From an uncultured Clostridium sp. (GTDB taxonomy: Bacteria; Bacillota; Clostridia; Clostridiales; Clostridiaceae): a DNA stretch of 64,000 nt. Made by a program: the position numbers and the translations under genes. The notes under the pieces are model-generated. The model did no database searches. It was not told where the DNA came from and saw only the letters and a program-made list of their open reading frames with translations. Positions 1 to 7,764 of this stretch are shown one piece after another. Numbering within the stretch: the first letter of the stretch is position 1; the number at the start of each line of letters is the position of its first letter. The stretch lies in assembly GCA_900548455.1 (NCBI GenBank), contig URKQ01000005.1, positions 1 to 64,000 on the forward strand, given 5' to 3'.

Positions 1-44
1 CCGCCAGCGTTCGTCCTGAGCCAGGATCAAACTCTCAATTTAAA
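1..44 (-). rRNA. rrs: 16S ribosomal RNA, 5' end only (partial)
   Basis: The reverse complement carries GAGAGTTTGATCCTGGCTC followed by AGGACGAACGCTGGCGG, the universal start of bacterial 16S rRNA. The gene runs off the left edge, so only about 44 bases are present. The mature 5' end is placed by similarity to other 16S genes and may be off by a few bases. It is transcribed on the minus strand from the promoter at 183-211. Confidence 0.96.
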
Positions 45-182
45 ATTGAAAATTTGAGCTGTTATGCTCACTTTTTTGCTGACTAATAGTCATTTATAAT
101 TGACTGGATTTACCTTGTTATTTTCTCTGTTTAATTTTCAAAGACCATTTCTTTTCAGCCGGTTCAGCTGACTACTTTTTAA
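45..182 (-). promoter_or_regulatory. rRNA operon leader with boxA-like element
   Basis: This stretch separates the rRNA promoter from the 16S start. On the minus strand it contains GGTCTTTGAAAATTAAAC (about 130-147), which resembles the boxA antitermination element commonly found ahead of clostridial 16S genes, followed by several short hairpins likely to take part in pre-rRNA processing. Assignment of boxA is by eye. Confidence 0.6.
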
Positions 183-211
183 ATTCTACCATCATCGCTT
201 TCTAATGTCAA
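183..211 (-). promoter_or_regulatory. rRNA operon sigma-A promoter
   Basis: On the minus strand TTGACA (206-211) and TAGAAT (183-188) are separated by exactly 17 bp. The DNA just upstream (212-240) is A/T tracts of the kind that act as UP elements. This fits a strong growth-rate-regulated rrn promoter. Confidence 0.85.
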
Positions 212-561
212 CAACTTTTTTAAAACTTTTTTACTATTTTTATCTGAGTAAAAATTTGAAGTTTTTTTAATTTGTTCACACTGATTTGCATCAGCGACGA
301 GATTTATAATAACATATTCTGATGCTAAAATAACGATATGATATATAATAAAATTAAATTATATTCAAATTTCTTGATATTTTTATGATTTTCTACATTT
401 TTCATATAATGATACACTTGGATATGTTTTTTATGACTTTTTAAGCATTTACCATATTCTAGAATCAATTTTTGTCACCAATCATATTCTTACTTTATAA
501 AATCACAACAACTCTCATATAAATATGGTTATACAAGAAATTTATAACAACAAAAATACAA
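212..561. other. AT-rich intergenic stretch, no gene seen
   Basis: About 350 bases between the rRNA promoter and the murD terminator. It is very AT-rich with no reading frame that has a ribosome binding site on either strand. An additional upstream rRNA promoter could lie here, but no convincing -35/-10 pair was found by eye. Confidence 0.6.
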
Positions 562-612
562 AAGGTTAAATCTAGAATATGCTCGAAGCATGTATCGTCT
601 AAATTTAACCTT
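562..612 (-). terminator. Intrinsic terminator of murD
   Basis: A long inverted repeat (AAGGTTAAAT ... ATTTAACCTT, with an inner ATATGC/GCATGTAT stem and TCGA loop) sits 10 bases after the murD stop. On the minus strand it is followed by TTTTGTATTTTTG. Confidence 0.85.
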
Positions 613-622
613 CTACTACTTA

Positions 623-1999
623 TTATAATTTATTAACCAATTCCTTAAATCTATTACCTCTAATCTCAAAATTAGGGAACATATCAAAGCTAGTACAAGC
701 TGGAGCTAAAACTACAATATCTCCATCATCTGAAATATTACAAGCTTTCTCTACTGCCTCATCTAAAGTATCTACTATATAAGTTTCCATTTTAATACCT
801 TGTTCTTTTTCTAATTTGTCAAAAGCTTCTTTTATTTGTTCCTTAGCTTCACCCATTAAAATTAGTTTTTTAATATAAGGATATCCTTCATAAGCTAAAG
901 GATTAAATGGTACTTTTTTATCTCTTCCTCCAGCAATTAGTACTACAGGTTTTTCAAAAGCTTTAATTCCAGCCAATGTTCTTGTAGGACTTGATGCAAT
1001 GGAATTATTATAGTAATCAACTCCTCTGTAGTTCCTTACAAATTGATTCCTATGTTCAACACCTACAAATGTAGTAGCTACTTCTCGCATATGTTTCACA
1101 TCTACATCATCAAATGTCATAGCAAAGGAAGCAAGTAAATTTTCTATGTTATACATTCCCTTCAATATAACCTCATTTTTATTGCACACCTTTTCTCCAT
1201 TTACAAAAAGACTATCTTCTTTTAAATAAGCTGTGCATGTATTTGGATTCTTCAAACTAAATGTACATAACTTACCTTTTTGTTCACCTATTATACTCTC
1301 AGTAATTTCATTATCTAAATTCAAAACAAGTAAATCATTTTTATCCTGATACTTATAAATATTTTTCTTAGAATCTATATATTCTTCTAAATCCTTATGC
1401 ATATCCAAATGATTTGGTGATAGATTAGTTATTAGAGCCACCTCTGGAGAGACATCTATCGTCATAAGTTGAAAACTAGAAAGTTCCAACACCACCCTGT
1501 CCTCCTTGTCAATCTCTTCAATCTTTGTAAATAACGGAGTACCGATATTTCCCCCAACCCAAGTTTTATATCCTGAACGCTTCAACATGTTGTAAACCAA
1601 TGTAGTAGTAGTAGTTTTTCCATCACTACCAGTAATGCCATACATTTTTGCAGGACAGTATCTCATAAACTCTTCCATTTCAGATGTTATATATGCACCT
1701 TCTTCTTTAGCTTTCATTAAAGCTTCACTATCTATTCTCATTGATGGTGTTTTAAAAATCACATCAAATCCAGTTAAGTTTGACAAATAATTTTCTCCTA
1801 AACTAAACTTTACACCAATAGCCTCATACTTACTTACAACTTCTTGTAATTGATCTTCCGTTTTCTTATCAAAAGCAGTAACATTAGCATCTAGTTTTAA
1901 CAAAAAATCTATCAATGGTATATTGCTAATACCAATTCCAACAACTGCTACCTTTTTACCTTTTATAAAACACTTGAATTCATTAAAATCTTTTTTCAT
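623..1999 (-). CDS. murD: UDP-N-acetylmuramoyl-L-alanine--D-glutamate ligase MurD
   Basis: Cytoplasmic ligase that adds D-glutamate to UDP-MurNAc-L-Ala in peptidoglycan precursor synthesis, using ATP. The 458-residue length is normal for MurD. An N-terminal Rossmann-like domain opens with VAVVGIGISN (18-27). The Mur-ligase P-loop is GITGSDGKTTTT (121-132), followed by NLSPNHLDMH, the conserved central-domain motif, and a C-terminal domain with IAGGRDKK. The start is supported by GTGGAGG seven bases upstream. It is monocistronic here: glyS upstream has its own terminator and murD ends at a strong hairpin. In many bacteria murD lies in the dcw cluster; here it is separate, as is murC at 42.9 kb. 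Confidence 0.96.
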   Translation of the reverse strand: MKKDFNEFKCFIKGKKVAVVGIGISNIPLIDFLLKLDANVTAFDKKTEDQLQEVVSKYEAIGVKFSLGENYLSNLTGFDVIFKTPSMRIDSEALMKAKEEGAYITSEMEEFMRYCPAKMYGITGSDGKTTTTTLVYNMLKRSGYKTWVGGNIGTPLFTKIEEIDKEDRVVLELSSFQLMTIDVSPEVALITNLSPNHLDMHKDLEEYIDSKKNIYKYQDKNDLLVLNLDNEITESIIGEQKGKLCTFSLKNPNTCTAYLKEDSLFVNGEKVCNKNEVILKGMYNIENLLASFAMTFDDVDVKHMREVATTFVGVEHRNQFVRNYRGVDYYNNSIASSPTRTLAGIKAFEKPVVLIAGGRDKKVPFNPLAYEGYPYIKKLILMGEAKEQIKEAFDKLEKEQGIKMETYIVDTLDEAVEKACNISDDGDIVVLAPACTSFDMFPNFEIRGNRFKELVNKL

Positions 2000-2206
2000 A
2001 TATATTCCTCCACTATGGTTATATTCCTAACTTCTTTTCATTTTTAATTATATCATTTCTAAGTTAACATATATACTCTAAGCTTATGTACGTTTTACTT
2101 TTTATTAACATATTTTCTACTTCTATTATTTTTTTACCTTTACAAACATTATTAAAACGTTTTCTTTTCAAAATTTCAATTTAACTAACTTTTTTTCAAA
2201 AATTAC

Positions 2207-2235
2207 TTGCATATAAAAAATCACTATGCTATAAT
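2207..2235 (+). promoter_or_regulatory. Sigma-A promoter (extended -10) of small-RNA candidate
   Basis: TTGCAT (2207-2212), a 17-bp spacer and TATAAT (2230-2235), with TGC directly before the -10 giving an extended -10 element. It is the only clear promoter in the murD-glyS gap and points away from both minus-strand genes. Confidence 0.75.
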
Positions 2236-2240
2236 CTTCA

Positions 2241-2352
2241 TGTGCCGTAAGTAATGATGTTAAAACTTTTCCCCAAAGGTTTAACATTGCACATAACATA
2301 TCCCCATGATTAAACCCTATTTTTTACCGGATGAAAATCCGGTTATTTTTTT
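2241..2352 (+). ncRNA. Candidate small structured RNA
   Basis: About 110 nt between a strong plus-strand promoter and an intrinsic terminator, with no plausible reading frame. Predicted by eye: an outer stem ATGTGC (2240-2245) with GCACAT (2289-2294), an asymmetric internal loop, then a nearly perfect hairpin GTTAAAACTTT / AAAGGTTTAAC with a TCCCC loop. A single-stranded C-rich stretch (CATATCCCCATGATTAAACCC) follows before the terminator hairpin. It does not match 6S, SRP, RNase P or tmRNA as I know them. Whether it belongs to a catalogued family could not be checked. Confidence 0.6.
2326..2352 (+). terminator. Intrinsic terminator of small-RNA candidate
   Basis: ACCGGAT-gaaa-ATCCGGT followed by TATTTTTTTAT: a seven-pair stem with a GAAA tetraloop and a U-tract on the plus strand. 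Confidence 0.85.
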
Positions 2353-2378
2353 ATACATTTTTCGACTTTTAACTAATA

Positions 2379-2409
2379 AAACCACTCTCGACACGAGAGT
2401 GGTTTATAA
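2379..2409 (-). terminator. Intrinsic terminator of glyS
   Basis: AAACCACTCTCG-TGT-CGAGAGTGGTTT on the minus strand, a 12-pair stem directly after the glyS stop and followed by TATTAG. The tail is short in U, but the stem is strong. Confidence 0.75.
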
Positions 2410-2413
2410 TTAA

Positions 2414-3805
2414 CTAAAATTCTAATCTTTCTTCAATATAAGTTGTTAACTCATCTATAGAAACCCTAACCTGTTCCATTGTATCTCTATCTCTAATAGT
2501 AACAGAATTATCCTCCATTGTGTCAAAATCAACTGTAATACAGAAAGGTGTACCAATTTCATCTTCTCTTCTGTATCTCTTTCCTATACTTCCAGCCTCA
2601 TCATAATCTATATTAAATTTCTTAGATAAAAGTGCATAGACTTCTAGTGCTTTTTCACTTAATTTTTTACTTAAAGGAAGAACTGCTGCTTTGAATGGTG
2701 CTAACGCCGGATGTAAATGCATTACTGTTCTAACATCTCCACCTTCTAACTCTTCTTCTTCATATGCATTACACAAAAATGCCAATGCAACCCTGTCAGC
2801 TCCTAAAGATGGTTCAATACAATACGGAATATATTTTTCATTTGTAGTAGGATCTAAATAATTCATATCCTCACCTGAATGTTCCATATGTCTCTTTAAG
2901 TCATAATCTGTTCTATCAGCTATTCCCCACAACTCTCCCCATCCAAATGGGAAAAGATATTCAATGTCACAAGTAGCGTTACTATAGAATGACAATTCTT
3001 CTTGTGAATGATCTCTAAATCTTAAACCTTCTTCTTTCATTCCTAGGTCAAATAAGAATTTTTTACAGTACTCTTTCCAGTAATCAAACCATTCTAAATC
3101 AGTTCCTGGTTTACAGAAAAATTCAAGTTCCATTTGCTCAAATTCTCTAGTTCTAAAAGTAAAGTTTCCTGGAGTAATTTCATTTCTAAATGATTTTCCT
3201 ATCTGCGCAATACCAAAAGGAACTTTCTTTCTTGAAGTTCTTTGAGCATTTTTAAAGTTTACAAAAATACCTTGTGCTGTCTCAGGTCTAAGATATATTT
3301 CATTTTTACTATCTTCTGTAATTCCTTGAAATGTTTTAAACATTAAATTAAACTTTCTTATATCCGTATAATTTAATTTACCACACTTAGGACATACAAC
3401 GTGATTTTTTTCTATATATTCTTTATATTGTTCATTTGTCCATCCATCTGCAACTGCAACTTCTGCACCATTAGCTGTCATATGATCTTCAACTAATTTA
3501 TCTGCTCTAAATCTAGCCTTACATTCTTTACAATCCATAAGCGGATCAGAAAAACCACCTACATGTCCTGTAGCAACCCAAACTTCAGGGTTCATTAAAA
3601 TTGCACAATCTAATCCAACGTTATATGGACTCTCTTGAACAAATTTTTTCCACCAAGCCTTCTTTACATTATTTTTAAATTCAACACCTATAGGACCATA
3701 ATCCCATGAATTCGCAAGACCTCCATAAATCTCAGACCCTGAAAATATAAACCCTCTATTTTTGCATAAAGCTACTAGTTTTTCCATTGTTAGTTCATTT
3801 GCCAT
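2414..3805 (-). CDS. glyS: Glycyl-tRNA synthetase, dimeric type
   Basis: Class II aminoacyl-tRNA synthetase charging tRNA-Gly. The protein is 463 residues, one polypeptide of the alpha2 (eukaryote/archaea-like) type rather than GlyQ+GlyS. It has the N-terminal GFIFSGSEIYGGLANSWDYG motif, two CxxC pairs (CKEC, CPKC) that may bind zinc, the motif 2 region FRNEITPGNFTFRTREFEQ, and motif 3 near EPSLGADRVALAFL. The frame extends to a TTG at 3820, but that codon overlaps the Shine-Dalgarno GGAGG. The ATG at 3805 has GGAGGTAAGTGAT before it and is the real start (MANELTME). Expression is controlled by the T-box upstream. Confidence 0.96.
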   Translation of the reverse strand: MANELTMEKLVALCKNRGFIFSGSEIYGGLANSWDYGPIGVEFKNNVKKAWWKKFVQESPYNVGLDCAILMNPEVWVATGHVGGFSDPLMDCKECKARFRADKLVEDHMTANGAEVAVADGWTNEQYKEYIEKNHVVCPKCGKLNYTDIRKFNLMFKTFQGITEDSKNEIYLRPETAQGIFVNFKNAQRTSRKKVPFGIAQIGKSFRNEITPGNFTFRTREFEQMELEFFCKPGTDLEWFDYWKEYCKKFLFDLGMKEEGLRFRDHSQEELSFYSNATCDIEYLFPFGWGELWGIADRTDYDLKRHMEHSGEDMNYLDPTTNEKYIPYCIEPSLGADRVALAFLCNAYEEEELEGGDVRTVMHLHPALAPFKAAVLPLSKKLSEKALEVYALLSKKFNIDYDEAGSIGKRYRREDEIGTPFCITVDFDTMEDNSVTIRDRDTMEQVRVSIDELTTYIEERLEF

Positions 3806-3835
3806 ATCACTTACCTCCAATATAATATACTATAA

Positions 3836-4025
3836 AAAAATAAAAAACTTTAACCAACTAAGGGACGAAATATTATCCGCGGTTCCACCCTTATTAGCTA
3901 AAGCTCATCTTTCAATATCAATTAACTCAAAAGTGCCATTCACAAAATAAGATCAATGATTTTCACCAAACATCATCTCTCTAAAAAACTTAAATTGTTA
4001 CTCCTCTTTATCATCGTTATTATTA
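3836..4025 (-). promoter_or_regulatory. T-box riboswitch, glycine-specific, of glyS
   Basis: The minus strand has the T-box core GGGTGGAACCGCG (3878-3890) near the end of a leader of about 190 nt. Upstream are AGAGAGATGATG and TTTTGTGAATGGCACTTTTGAG, in which GGC (3935-3937), followed by AC, sits at the specifier position and is a glycine codon. After the core, AAGGG/CCCTT arms and a GTTTTTTATTTTTTT tract form the terminator. Uncharged tRNA-Gly would pair with the specifier and the T-box bulge and allow read-through into glyS. The 5' boundary is approximate. Confidence 0.92.
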
Positions 4026-4063
4026 AGTTAAAAATAAAATTACACAAAATATAATTTTATATA

Positions 4064-4090
4064 ATAAAATAAGCGACGTTACCCTCGCTC
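4064..4090 (-). terminator. Terminator of tRNA-Asn
   Basis: AGCGA-GGGTAACG-TCGCT followed by TATTTTATT on the minus strand, 20 bases beyond the tRNA 3' end. The stem is short. Confidence 0.55.
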
Positions 4091-4108
4091 AATGTTACAA
4101 TAAAAAAA

Positions 4109-4183
<75 letters not shown>

Positions 4184-4201
4184 ATATCAATTATATATTT
4201 T

Positions 4202-4229
4202 ATTATATCATACTTATTATAAAAATCAA
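4202..4229 (-). promoter_or_regulatory. Promoter of tRNA-Asn
   Basis: Minus-strand TTGATT (4224-4229), a 16-bp spacer and TATAAT (4202-4207), ending 18 bases before the tRNA 5' end. Confidence 0.7.
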
Positions 4230-4358
4230 GGGAAAAAATATTAAAATTATTTTGTTTTTATATAAAAGTTATTCCTTCCATAAACATATAGTGCTTTAGT
4301 TAGATACTTTTTAAATTTATAATATTATCTATCTTTCCCACAAATTAATTTTATATTC

Positions 4359-4386
4359 AAAAAGAGTCTAAGTATTACTTAGACCC
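4359..4386 (-). terminator. Intrinsic terminator of lysS
   Basis: GGGTCTAAGTA-A-TACTTAGACTC followed by TTTTTGAA on the minus strand, 15-40 bases after the lysS stop. Confidence 0.85.
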
Positions 4387-4400
4387 TAATTTTACTATCA

Positions 4401-5936
4401 TTATTGTAAAGGCTTCATTGTTGGGAATAAAATTACGTCTCTAATTGATGTAGCATCGGTTAGGAACATGATAAGTCTATCTATTCCTATTCCTAGGCCT
4501 CCAGTAGGTGGCATTCCTACTTCAAGGGCACTCATAAATTCTTCATCTAGCATATAAGCTTCATCATCACCAAGTTCTCTTTCCTTAGCTTGTTGTTCAA
4601 ATCTTTCTCTTTGAACAATAGGATCATTTAGCTCAGAATAAGCATTACATAACTCTCTACCATATACAAATCCTTCAAATCTTTCAGTGAAAGCTTCATC
4701 ACCACGTTTTTTCTTAGTAAGTGGAGATATTTCTACCGGATAATCACAAAGGAATGTAGGTTGAATTAAATGTTCTTCACCATACTCTTCAAATAATGCA
4801 TTTAATATATCCGCTTTAGTGCAATCACTTAATTCTTTAACCATCTCTAAATGCTTCTCTTTAGCAATCTGTCTTGCTTCTTCATCTGTGCTGATTTGAT
4901 TAAAATCTACTCCAGCATATTCTTTTACAGCATCTACCATTGTTAATCTTCTCCAAGGTGGTGTAAAGTCAATTTCAGTACCTTGATAATTAACTTTAGT
5001 TGTTCCTAGTACTTTTTCACAAACATATGCAACTAAATCCTCAGTAATCTTCATCATGTCGTTATAGTCAGCATATGCTTCATACAGTTCAATAGCTGTA
5101 AATTCTGGATTATGTCTTATACTCATTCCTTCATTTCTGAAGTTTTTACCCATATCATATACCTTTTCAAATCCACCAACTATACATCTCTTTAAATAAA
5201 GTTCAGTAGCAATTCTTAGATACATATCTATATCTAGTGTATTATGATGAGTAACAAATGGTCTTGCTGCCGCACCCCCTGCTATAGGAGATAGTATAGG
5301 TGTCTCTACTTCTAAGAACCCTCTATTATCTAAAAACTCTCTAATAGCTCTAATTATTTTAGTTCTTTTTATAAAAGTATCTCTAACATCCTTGTTCATA
5401 ACAAGGTCAACTTCTCTTTGTCTATATTTTAAATCAGGATTTTTAAGACCATGCCATTTTTCTGGTAATGGTTTTAATGACTTTGTAATTAATCTTACAC
5501 TTTGTGCTTTAACCGATATTTCACCAGTTCTGGTAGTAAATGGTTTACCTTTAACTTCTAAAAAATCACCTATATCATAAGTTTTAGCTTCTTTAAATGA
5601 TTCTTCTCCTACAGCATCAAGTCTAATATATACTTGCATCTTTCCTGATCTATCATGAACATCGCAGAATCCAGCTTTTCCTTGAATTCTTTTAGACATA
5701 AGTCTACCTGCGATAACTACTTCACTTTCTTGAAGAGCTTCATAGTTTTCCTTTATCTCTTCAGCATTATGTGTTCTTTCTACTTTATAAACATCAAAAG
5801 GATCTTTTCCCTCTGATTGCATATCAGCAAGTTTTTGTCTTCTAATTCTTACTTGTTCATTAAATTCAGCTTCTTGCGCTTCTAACTGACTTTCCAATAA
5901 CTCTTGTGAATTATCATTATTAACTTCTGTAGTCAT
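4401..5936 (-). CDS. lysS: Lysyl-tRNA synthetase, class II
   Basis: Charges tRNA-Lys. At 511 residues it is the usual bacterial class II length. An N-terminal OB-fold anticodon-binding domain (about 65-190) is followed by the catalytic core with motif 2 (FRNEGMSIRHNPEFTAIELY) and motif 3 (GLGIGIDRLIMFLT) near the C-terminus. The start has AAGGAGAG upstream. It lies 14 bases downstream of greA and is probably cotranscribed with it, an arrangement common in Firmicutes. Its first 35 residues are Gln/Glu-rich and probably flexible. Confidence 0.97.
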   Translation of the reverse strand: MTTEVNNDNSQELLESQLEAQEAEFNEQVRIRRQKLADMQSEGKDPFDVYKVERTHNAEEIKENYEALQESEVVIAGRLMSKRIQGKAGFCDVHDRSGKMQVYIRLDAVGEESFKEAKTYDIGDFLEVKGKPFTTRTGEISVKAQSVRLITKSLKPLPEKWHGLKNPDLKYRQREVDLVMNKDVRDTFIKRTKIIRAIREFLDNRGFLEVETPILSPIAGGAAARPFVTHHNTLDIDMYLRIATELYLKRCIVGGFEKVYDMGKNFRNEGMSIRHNPEFTAIELYEAYADYNDMMKITEDLVAYVCEKVLGTTKVNYQGTEIDFTPPWRRLTMVDAVKEYAGVDFNQISTDEEARQIAKEKHLEMVKELSDCTKADILNALFEEYGEEHLIQPTFLCDYPVEISPLTKKKRGDEAFTERFEGFVYGRELCNAYSELNDPIVQRERFEQQAKERELGDDEAYMLDEEFMSALEVGMPPTGGLGIGIDRLIMFLTDATSIRDVILFPTMKPLQ

Positions 5937-5950
5937 GAATACTTCTCTCC

Positions 5951-6430
5951 TTATCTTTTAATCTCTAAAATTTCATATTTGCTAAGTCCACCTGGTGTTG
6001 TTACTTCTATAACCTCACCGCTTTTTCTTCCCATTAGTGCATGACCAACAGGAGACTCATCTGATATTTTATTTTCATATGGATCAACCTCAGCCGAACC
6101 AACTATATAGAAATCAATTTCCTCATCAAAGTCATAGTCCTTAACCTTTACACAGCTACCTATGCTTACAACATCTTTTGGAATTTCATTTTCATCAACT
6201 ACGGTAGCATTTCTCAACATATTTTCAAGCTGAATAATTCTTCCCTCTACAAATGCTTGCTCATTTTTAGCTTCATCGTATTCTGAGTTTTCACTAAGAT
6301 CTCCATAGCCTAACGCAACTTTTATTTTTTCAGTTATTTCTTTTCTTTTAGTTGTTTTTAAATATTCTAACTCGTCTTCAAGTTTTTTAACGCCTTCATA
6401 AGTCATTACATATTTTTTTGATTCGCTCAT
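5951..6430 (-). CDS. greA: Transcription elongation factor GreA
   Basis: Binds the RNA polymerase secondary channel and stimulates cleavage of backtracked transcripts. It is 159 residues: an N-terminal antiparallel coiled coil whose tip carries the acidic segment YGDLSENSEYDEAKN, then an FKBP-like C-terminal domain (SPVGHALMGRKSGEVIEV). The frame could extend to 6451, but the ATG at 6430 has AGGGGAG six bases upstream and gives the family N-terminus MSESKKYVMT. First gene of a likely greA-lysS operon. Confidence 0.95.
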   Translation of the reverse strand: MSESKKYVMTYEGVKKLEDELEYLKTTKRKEITEKIKVALGYGDLSENSEYDEAKNEQAFVEGRIIQLENMLRNATVVDENEIPKDVVSIGSCVKVKDYDFDEEIDFYIVGSAEVDPYENKISDESPVGHALMGRKSGEVIEVTTPGGLSKYEILEIKR

Positions 6431-6782
6431 ATATTTCTCCCCTTTAATCATACTTTCAGTATAATATATATGTTACAATTAGTATATTTTTAAGTTTTAG
6501 CAATACATTTAACTCCAAAGTCTTACAATAATATTCCTAAAAATTGTAATCATATATAGATTAAGATTATGTTATATAAATTGCTCAATACATTTAATAT
6601 AATTTCAAACAACAAATAAGAAAATTTATTTAATCAGTTATCTTTATTGCAACTTATATATCTATATAAATGTTTGTATACATTATATATTCTTAACAAT
6701 CTTTGATTAATTATAAATCAGCTACAGACCCTTGTCAACAAAGGCTAAGTATAATAAATCCTACAAAAACATCCTAGTATAA
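6431..6782. other. Long AT-rich greA leader / dusB downstream region
   Basis: About 350 bases without a gene. The only clear signal is the minus-strand promoter at 6710-6738, which would give greA an untranslated leader of some 275 nt. The segment 6641-6661 matches a 21-base stretch at 48274-48294. No terminator for dusB is obvious, so dusB transcripts may also run into greA. Confidence 0.5.
6710..6738 (-). promoter_or_regulatory. Sigma-A promoter upstream of greA
   Basis: Minus-strand TTGACA (6733-6738), a 17-bp spacer and TATAAT (6710-6715): a perfect consensus pair between dusB and greA. Confidence 0.7.
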
Positions 6783-7754
6783 TTATATATTTTGATATGT
6801 TTCTTTATAACTTAACAACAAGTTATACATATCGTCATAAGTTGTAGCCGCATTAATCTTATTTTTAATATCAGTACAATATCTTAGCCCTTTTATATAC
6901 CATGCAATTTGTTTTCTCATTTCCCTAACCGCTCTTAGTTCTTCAAAATATTTAATAGCCTCTTGCAAATGAAAAATACACATATCAATCTTTTCTATTG
7001 GTGTAGGCTTGATTATTTCTTTTCCATTTAACCCTTGTTCTATTTCTCTAAATATCCATGGATTTCCCATAGCACCTCTCGCTATCATAAGTCCATCACA
7101 TTTTGTTATTTTCTTCATATTAATAGCATCACTAGCTTCAAATATATCTCCATTACCCAATACAGGAACTGATACAGCTTCTTTTACCTGTTTAATGATT
7201 TGCCAATCAGCTTTACCTTCATACATTTGCTCCCTAGTCCTTCCATGAAGAGTTATTGCATTAACTCCTGCATCTTCCATATACTTCGCAAATTCTACAG
7301 CATTTATATTATTAGAATCAAACCCTTTTCTAAATTTTACTGTGACAGGTTTTTCAGAAACTCTTTTCATCTCTTTTATTATTTCACTAGCTAACTTAGG
7401 GTTCTTCATCAATGCAGAACCCTCTCCATTTTTAACAATCTTATTTACAGGACATCCCATGTTTACATCTATAACAGCAACCTCATCCATACCATTTATT
7501 GTCTCACATGCATAAGCCATTATTTTAGGATCACTTCCAAAAATCTGAAGAGCCACTGGTTTTTCTTCATCACTAATTCTCATCAAAGATTCTGTATTTT
7601 TACTATTATAATACAATCCTTTAGCACTAACCATTTCGGTATAAACCATACCACACCCCATGCTTTTACATATACCTCTATAGGCAATATCCGTTACACC
7701 TGCCATAGGAGCCAAAAAAACAGGATTTTCAAAATTTAAGTTTCCAATTTTCAT
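6783..7754 (-). CDS. dusB: tRNA-dihydrouridine synthase (DusB family)
   Basis: FMN-dependent reductase converting uridines in the tRNA D-loop to dihydrouridine. The 323-residue TIM barrel begins with PVFLAPMAGVTDIAYRG. It contains NMGCPVNKIVKNGEGSALM with the catalytic cysteine, ITLHGRTREQMYEGKADW for phosphate/FMN binding, VLGNGDIF, and GLMIARGAMGNPWIF. A short helical C-terminal domain would bind tRNA. Its start lies 10 bases after the coaX stop, so it is probably translated from a coaX-dusB transcript. Which uridine it modifies cannot be told from sequence. Confidence 0.93.
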   Translation of the reverse strand: MKIGNLNFENPVFLAPMAGVTDIAYRGICKSMGCGMVYTEMVSAKGLYYNSKNTESLMRISDEEKPVALQIFGSDPKIMAYACETINGMDEVAVIDVNMGCPVNKIVKNGEGSALMKNPKLASEIIKEMKRVSEKPVTVKFRKGFDSNNINAVEFAKYMEDAGVNAITLHGRTREQMYEGKADWQIIKQVKEAVSVPVLGNGDIFEASDAINMKKITKCDGLMIARGAMGNPWIFREIEQGLNGKEIIKPTPIEKIDMCIFHLQEAIKYFEELRAVREMRKQIAWYIKGLRYCTDIKNKINAATTYDDMYNLLLSYKETYQNI

Positions 7755-7764
7755 GTTGTCACAC

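Noticed and set aside
2241..2352. Small RNA candidate as 6S, SRP or tmRNA
   Set aside because: It is too short for 6S or tmRNA and lacks the SRP GGUGCU/GGAA-type core and the tmRNA tRNA-like ends.
3818..3820. Upstream TTG start of glyS
   Set aside because: The codon overlaps the Shine-Dalgarno sequence of the ATG at 3805. Similar reasoning moved the starts of greA, fhs, spoVB, prsA, pth, glmU, spoVG, murC, ybaK, nadC and others inward.
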